From assembly GCA_964399535.1 (NCBI GenBank), contig CAYNRE010000009.1:186001-250000 (forward strand): DNA of 64,000 bases, written 5' to 3'. Each line of letters opens with the position of its first letter. Positions within the stretch are counted from its first letter, which is position 1. This document shows positions 59,683 to 64,000 of the stretch, piece after piece. A model generated the notes under the pieces. The model had not been told where the DNA came from and searched no databases. It saw nothing but the letters and a program-made list of their open reading frames with translations. A program made the translations under genes and the position numbers. The stretch comes from CAYNRE01 sp964399535. GTDB taxonomy: Bacteria; Planctomycetota; Planctomycetia; Pirellulales; CAYNRE01.

Positions 59683-60948
59683 TCAGGGCCCCGCAACCAG
59701 GGCGGCAACTGCTTGGCCGGTGCAGTTCTGATTCAGCGCCAGGCAAACCGACGACCGCGCCGCCAGCGGCTGACCGTGAACGACCGATACCGGGCAATGG
59801 GTATCTGGCGACTGGTAATTCAGGGTAACAGGCACCAGCCCCTGGGCCAAACCGACCAGGCTGGCCGCCAATTCGACCGCCCCGCCGCCGGCTCCCAGAT
59901 TGCCGAAGAAACTCTTGGGGGCCGTGACGGGAACCTCGCCCAGCACGTCGTGAATCGCGCTGGCTTCCAGCGCGTCTTGCCGCGAAGTGCCTAAACCGTG
60001 CGCGTTGACATGGCCCACGTCGGCCGGGGTCAGTCCCGCCCGCGCCAGCACCGAGCGGATACCCGAGGCAATGGCCCGGCGATGCGGTTCACCATCGCCC
60101 CGGTCCAGTCCGAAACTGCTCGCGGCCGCCAGCCAGCGAGCTTGCACCTTGGCCCGACGCGCCGTGGCATGGTCGGCCCGCTCCAGCACGAACACCGCGG
60201 CCCCTTCGCCGGGCACCATCCCGTCGCGATCTCGGTCGAAGGGGCGGCAGGCAGTCTCGGGCTCGGCGTTGCGGCTGGAAAGCTGCCACACCCCGTTGCG
60301 CACGGCCTGGGTCGGATTCATACGGCTGCAAGTGCCACCGGCCAGCATCAAATCGGCCTTGCCGCGGCGAATCACCTCGGCCGCCTCGGCCAGCGCCAGC
60401 AAACTGGAAACTTCCCACAGGGCGATCGTGTTGTTGGGTCCCCGGCAGTCGTGCGCAATGGCTACGTGGCAGGCGGGCATATTCGGCAGATACTTGAGCA
60501 TCCAGAGCGGGTAGAACTCGCTTAGACCCGCCGTGCCCCAGCGGGCGAAATCGAAGTGCCCCTGGTCGACACAGGCGCGATACGCGCTGGTCAATTCGCC
60601 GGGGTCACAGGGCATAAGCTCCGCCCCGATCACCACGCCGCGCCGCTCCGAGTCGAGTTCGGCCAGATTCAGCCCCGCGTCGTCCAACGCCAGGTTGGCG
60701 GCCGCCACGCCAAGTTGAATGTCGCGGCACATTACCTTGAGGCTCTTGATCGGACGAACGTACTGCTTGGGTTCGAAGCCGCGGACCTCCCCCCCTATTT
60801 GCGAAGCCAGCGCCCGCGGGTCGTACCGAGTCACGCGCCCCACCCCGCTGCGCCCCGCCAGCAGCGATTCGGTAAACGCAGCCCGACCGATGCCGATCGG
60901 GCTGACGACACCCCAGCCCGTGACGACCACTTCCGGAGTTTGCACCAT
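59683..60948 (-). CDS. Beta-ketoacyl synthase with altered catalytic triad
   Basis: 421 residues from the ATG at 60948. Thiolase fold of the FabF type: VVVTGWGVVSPIGIG at the start, Cys168 in AIAHDCRGPNN as nucleophile, His317 in HVNAHGLGT, and Lys345 in APKSFFGNLGAGGGAVEL. The position of the second catalytic His is Asn350 (GNLGAGG instead of GHLLGAAG), giving Cys-His-Asn as in KAS III rather than the Cys-His-His of KAS I/II. The C-terminal GFGGTN loop is replaced by NQNCTGQ. It may be a specialised or chain-length-modifying ketosynthase. The divergent desaturase supports a lipid role. There is no acyl-carrier gene here. Confidence 0.9.
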   Translation of the reverse strand: MVQTPEVVVTGWGVVSPIGIGRAAFTESLLAGRSGVGRVTRYDPRALASQIGGEVRGFEPKQYVRPIKSLKVMCRDIQLGVAAANLALDDAGLNLAELDSERRGVVIGAELMPCDPGELTSAYRACVDQGHFDFARWGTAGLSEFYPLWMLKYLPNMPACHVAIAHDCRGPNNTIALWEVSSLLALAEAAEVIRRGKADLMLAGGTCSRMNPTQAVRNGVWQLSSRNAEPETACRPFDRDRDGMVPGEGAAVFVLERADHATARRAKVQARWLAAASSFGLDRGDGEPHRRAIASGIRSVLARAGLTPADVGHVNAHGLGTSRQDALEASAIHDVLGEVPVTAPKSFFGNLGAGGGAVELAASLVGLAQGLVPVTLNYQSPDTHCPVSVVHGQPLAARSSVCLALNQNCTGQAVAALVAGP

Positions 60949-61533
60949 GGGCTGTCGAATCCGGAACGTGGCGCGAGGGTGCGAGTAACGCTTTCGTAGC
61001 GCCGGCCATGGGGGCCAGAGCTATCGGGCTCTGACCCACGACCCAAGGGGGACGATCCTGCTCGGCTCGGCCGGCAGTCGACCGGGAAGCGAAACCCTCG
61101 AATCGTAGCCCGGGCAAACAGGGCGGACAAGGTAAATACCTCGCTCGACGGCCCGCTGAGTAGACCCGTCGGGGAACGGCCTGCCCCCCTCACTCGCCGC
61201 CAGGTCGGCCCTCATCCGGTCATAACCTCTGAGCGAACTGCGAACCTTGGGCACTTTGCAACGCTTCTTCCCCCTCGGAACCGTTTACCCGACTGCAACG
61301 GGCGCCGAGCACCGTCAGGGTCAACCGGGACATTGCCCCGCCAGGCGATCGGCCGCCGGCCCGGCTCGGACCGAATCGCCACGAATCATGGCCGGAATCG
61401 GGCCGATAACAGTTGGCAGGAGCCTGACCAACCTGCCCAGCCGCCGCGCGAAACCAACCCCCTGGCGACTGGCGACAAGCCCCCCCTTTCCCTTCCGCAT
61501 ATTTGGGCGGCCCGCAACCGCCCCGAGGTTTCC
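60949..61533. other. Gap of 585 bp between divergent lipid genes
   Basis: Frames are open on both strands but with no recognisable protein or ribosome site. It must hold promoters for the ketosynthase and the desaturase; no clear -35/-10 pair was found. No acyl-carrier-like gene is hidden here. Confidence 0.4.
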
Positions 61534-62640
61534 GTGGCAACTGTCGTCGAAAAGCGGCGTTACTGTCCCACGTTCTCGATCGGCGAAGCCCGCCATATCG
61601 TACAGGACCTGTTCGAGCCCAACCCGGCGATCTACTGGACCGACTTTCTGGGGAGCCTGGTGCTCGGGCTGGCGAGCTTCGTGGCCCTACCCCGGGTTCC
61701 GCTGGTGCTGGGGGGGCCGGCCGCGGCGCTGGCCATGGCGCTGCTCTACGCGGTGTCGGTCGTCGCCGTGTACCGCGCGGTGCTCTTCACCCACGAGCTG
61801 ACGCACCTGAAACAGGGTCGCCTGAAAGGGTTCAAGCTGGTTTGGAATTTAACCTGTGGCATTCCGTTCTTGATTCCCTCGGTGCTCTATGAAACGCACG
61901 TAGTGCACCACGCCCGGCGGCACTACGGCACGCACGAAGACGGTGAGTATTTACCCTTTGCCCGCCGCTCGCCGGGGCTGATCTTGTTTTTCCTGGCACA
62001 ACCGTTCGTGGTGCCGCTGTTGGCTCCGATTCGTTTTGGATTGCTGACCCCGCTGGCTTGGCTCAGTCCGGCGTTTCGCCGATGGGTGTACCGCCACGCC
62101 TCGTCGATGGTAATCGACCCGGCCTATTGCCGACCGCTTCCCACGAACAGTCAGTTGCGGCTCTGGCGGCTGCAGGAGGCGGCCTGTTTCGTCTGCTGCC
62201 TGAGCACGGCCCTCGGCACGGCCTTGGGCACGGTGCCTTGGCACTTCGTCCCCCGCGCCTACCTCACGGCGGTGGGGGTGTTGATGCTCAACAACATTCG
62301 CACCTTGGGGGCCCACCGCTACCGGAACGAAGACGGAGAGATGACCTTTACCGACCAGTTGCTCGATTCGGTCAACTTTCCACAGAACCCCATTTCCGGG
62401 GAACTCTGGGGGCCGGTTGGCCTGCGCTTTCATGGGCTGCACCACCTGTTTCCTTCGATGCCGTACCACAACTTGGGAATCGCCCATCGGCGGCTCATGG
62501 CCGAGTTGCCCGCCAGTTCCCCCTACCGCCGAACGGTGAGCGATAGCCTGCTGGGTACCATCCGACAGATTTGGCGCGAGTCGCGGGCGGCGGCTCGGGC
62601 CGGCGCGGGAGCATTTCACCCGGCTAACTCCTGGGACTAG
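61534..62640 (+). CDS. Membrane fatty-acid desaturase
   Basis: 368 residues from a GTG at 61534, chosen because GAGG precedes it at 5 nt; an upstream extension in frame looks non-coding. The three histidine boxes of the integral-membrane desaturase family are HELTH, HHARRHYGTHED (HHxxxH-type) and HGLHHLFP, which bind the two irons. Four or so membrane helices surround them (DFLGSLVLGLASFVALPRVP, AALAMALLYAVSVVAVYRAVL, GLILFFLAQPFVVPLL and a later one). It introduces double bonds, or hydroxylates, acyl chains using O2. Divergent from the ketosynthase, implying linked lipid modification. Confidence 0.9.
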   Translation: MATVVEKRRYCPTFSIGEARHIVQDLFEPNPAIYWTDFLGSLVLGLASFVALPRVPLVLGGPAAALAMALLYAVSVVAVYRAVLFTHELTHLKQGRLKGFKLVWNLTCGIPFLIPSVLYETHVVHHARRHYGTHEDGEYLPFARRSPGLILFFLAQPFVVPLLAPIRFGLLTPLAWLSPAFRRWVYRHASSMVIDPAYCRPLPTNSQLRLWRLQEAACFVCCLSTALGTALGTVPWHFVPRAYLTAVGVLMLNNIRTLGAHRYRNEDGEMTFTDQLLDSVNFPQNPISGELWGPVGLRFHGLHHLFPSMPYHNLGIAHRRLMAELPASSPYRRTVSDSLLGTIRQIWRESRAAARAGAGAFHPANSWD

Positions 62641-62804
62641 CCTTTCCGGGAAAGGACCGTCGCGGCAGTTTCGCCCCTAGCCCCTGCCCCTGCCCCCCGC
62701 TGGCAGCGAGAGGGGGGGCTTTGCCCTCTTGCGGCGACAATCACTGCTCGGCCCCCCGGCGCGAGCGCGCCCCTAGGTAGTGTCCTAGTGGTATGTGCAG
62801 GGCG

Positions 62805-62846
62805 AAAAAAATAGCCGCCCACAGATCGTGGGCGGCTATTTTTTTT
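62805..62846. terminator. Bidirectional intrinsic terminator
   Basis: Seven A (62805-62811) precede TAGCCGCCCAC (62812-62822), a 5-nt loop, GTGGGCGGCTA (62828-62838), then eight T (62839-62846). The stem is a perfect 11 bp. It terminates the desaturase transcript and, on the other strand, the small-gene pair ending at 62863. It also marks the border of the low-G+C island. Confidence 0.95.
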
Positions 62847-62862
62847 GCGACTCAGAAACTAC

Positions 62863-63306
62863 CTAGGCCGGACATAGCTGCGATGGGTGGATTCTCACGC
62901 CTTTGGTGATTTTTTCCACCTGGTCATAGTCTCGCCCACTGACTGGCTCATCTGTGGAAGGAACAAGTGAGCAGCGAACCATAACGGCCAAATCGATTTC
63001 CTCGCCGTCCTCTCCAGCGATTGCCACTGGTTCGGCTAGCGTAACAGCACCCAACCCTTCCGTTGCTTTGACGATCGTCTTGACGCTTTTCACCTTGAGG
63101 CCGACCAATGTATCGTCGTCACAGGCGAGAAAAAACGTCAGGAACTGATTGACTCGCCGAGCATACGACCGAATGTTGCGTTCGTAGTAGACCAGAGAGT
63201 CATCTGCCTTGTCGTAAAAAGGAGCCGGCTTGAATTCACCCGCCGCGGCGCACTGCTGTAGCGCGTGGTTCAAGTGCTCAGCTAGATTAGTTAATCCCTG
63301 GGCCAT
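62863..63306 (-). CDS. Small protein of unknown function, second of an overlapping pair
   Basis: 147 residues from the ATG at 63306 with GGAGAG upstream. Residues 1-45 are helical (GLTNLAEHLNHALQQCAAAG), the middle has DDSLVYYERNIRSYARRVN and FLACDDDTLVGLKVKSVKTI, a beta-alpha pattern that suggests a compact domain; the tail is acidic, then basic. No signal peptide. Base composition is visibly lower in G+C than the rest of the window. The start overlaps the previous gene by 16 bp, so the two are translated together. Family not recognised; such compact two-gene sets are common in mobile or defence cassettes, but no toxin motif is seen. Confidence 0.75.
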   Translation of the reverse strand: MAQGLTNLAEHLNHALQQCAAAGEFKPAPFYDKADDSLVYYERNIRSYARRVNQFLTFFLACDDDTLVGLKVKSVKTIVKATEGLGAVTLAEPVAIAGEDGEEIDLAVMVRCSLVPSTDEPVSGRDYDQVEKITKGVRIHPSQLCPA

Positions 63307-63722
63307 AGGCGCTCTCCAAAGCGGGTTTCGTGACCTACCGGAAAACCGGGATTGCCCTCGGCCATTTTGGCCAACGACCAATCGGAAACCACGAGGTCGG
63401 GGGTAGTAAAAACTAAAAACGTGAATCCAAGCGGGAACGACAGCCTGCCAGCAAAAAACCTTGCTGCGAACGCTCCTGATGGAATTCCCGAATAGCAAAA
63501 GTGTTGCTCATGGTCGCGCCGACCAAGATTGACCCAGATACCCGACGGGCAGTCGCAGATGTCGGGTATCCAGAAAGCCTCTTCTATCTTAGTTACGTTG
63601 GCGGTCGCAAAATAATGGTCGAGCAGTTGGCCCCGTAAGATTCGAAACAGCCGTCGCGCCCCTCCGGACGGCGCAACCCCTTCAAATTCCAGTAGTTGCG
63701 GTGGAGCCACTACGCCACTCAT
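63291..63722 (-). CDS. Small protein of unknown function, first of an overlapping pair
   Basis: 143 residues from the ATG at 63722, preceded by AGGAGG at good spacing, one of the strongest ribosome sites in the window. The sequence is rich in Phe and aromatic residues with beta-type patterns: FRILRGQLLDHYFATANV, the two Cys in DICDCPSGIW, FCYSGIPSGAFAARFFAG and LVFTTPDLVVSDWSL. No signal peptide or full membrane helix. G+C is lower than the surroundings. It shares 16 bp with the downstream 147-residue gene. Family not recognised; the arrangement hints at an immunity/effector-like or toxin/antitoxin-like pair but nothing proves it. Confidence 0.75.
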   Translation of the reverse strand: MSGVVAPPQLLEFEGVAPSGGARRLFRILRGQLLDHYFATANVTKIEEAFWIPDICDCPSGIWVNLGRRDHEQHFCYSGIPSGAFAARFFAGRLSFPLGFTFLVFTTPDLVVSDWSLAKMAEGNPGFPVGHETRFGERLWPRD

Positions 63723-63806
63723 TGCGATCCTCCTGCTGCCGCTGCTTGGGGGCGAGAATCCAACGAGACAGTATGGTATCGGTACAAGTCAGTTCGTGCA
63801 AGTGCT

Positions 63807-64000
63807 TTACGATAACACTGCGGCAATCAATTCGTCGAACGTCGAGGGGTGCCCGGCCAGGCCAGCCATCATCGCCGCCGTGGCCCGTTTCTTGCCGGTG
63901 TTGCCAGCAGTAGTTGTAGTAGGCCGCGAACGCCAAGAAGCAGACCGTTTCCGGACTTCGTCCGCGAGAAGCTGTTGAAGGCCGCTAGGCGGGCTCGCTA
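63807..64000 (-). pseudogene. Frameshifted transposase C-terminal remnant, cut by window edge
   Basis: Three stretches in different reading frames together resemble the C-terminus of a DDE-type transposase: AFNSFSRTKSGN (about 63942-63983), LAFAAYYNYCW (about 63903-63935), and GNTGKKRATAAMMAGLAGH ending at the TAA 63807-63809. An in-frame TAG interrupts the upstream part of the second frame. The AAYYNYCW and AAMMAGL pattern is the sort seen near the end of IS transposases; the family call is from memory, not a search. It is non-functional as read. Confidence 0.55.

Noticed and set aside
62641..62655. Terminator directly after the desaturase gene
   Set aside because: CCTTTCC/GGAAAGG can pair but no T run follows; the real terminator is at 62805.
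63682..63936. 84-residue open frame on the minus strand near the right end
   Set aside because: It joins one fragment of the transposase remnant to the leader of the 143-residue gene; the remnant is better explained by frameshifts.

Overview
This 64 kb window is high-G+C bacterial chromosomal DNA that most resembles a planctomycete, probably a member of the Pirellulales. The support is a DUF1549/DUF1553 plus DUF1501 gene pair, Tat-exported Gfo/Idh/MocA and PQQ-propeller proteins, a Ser/Thr kinase fused to extra domains, membrane proteins with MJ0042-type zinc ribbons and HEAT-like repeats, an ASPIC/UnbV giant protein, and many secreted proteins of unknown function. Gene density is ordinary. 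Many starts are GTG or TTG, often with only a modest Shine-Dalgarno sequence.

Layout from left to right: a truncated secreted protein (1-1479); a small coiled-coil protein behind a sigma-54-like promoter (1.7-2.2 kb); a Ser/Thr kinase fused to a degenerate receiver domain (2.5-4.1 kb); a leftward cluster of asparagine-synthase-type amidotransferase, esterase, two GT4 glycosyltransferases and hpt (5.0-11.0 kb) that looks like glycan assembly; an esterase-fold protein without its nucleophile and a secreted EEP hydrolase; an unexplained structured transcription unit at 13.34-13.64 kb; an aminotransferase, an O6-alkylguanine repair protein and tRNA-Arg(ACG); secreted VWA, hydrolase, dihaem cytochrome c and VOC proteins; a nitrilase translationally overlapped with a 1235-residue TPR/FG-GAP/UnbV protein; an MsbA-like ABC exporter; the DUF1549/DUF1501 pair and a MATE transporter; two paralogous zinc-ribbon/HEAT membrane proteins (36-40.4 kb); Gfo/Idh, CorA-like and PQQ-propeller proteins; DoxX plus FMN reductase behind a near-consensus promoter; alanine dehydrogenase, mtnA and an RNA methyltransferase; a MORN-like protein and a SpoU/TrmH methyltransferase; a tadA-tadB-tadC secretion block with a permuted-papain protein upstream; and a divergent ketosynthase and fatty-acid desaturase.

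The last 1.2 kb differs. After a bidirectional terminator there are two overlapping small genes of visibly lower G+C and a frameshifted transposase remnant running off the window, which looks like a small acquired island.

The most interesting unexplained element is at 13337-13637. A promoter-like sequence leads to an exact 13-nt complement of the usual 16S rRNA 3' tail, a 10-codon ORF, a predicted three-way junction and a 17-bp intrinsic terminator, with no longer gene inside. All functional calls rest on reading motifs by eye. No database search was run.
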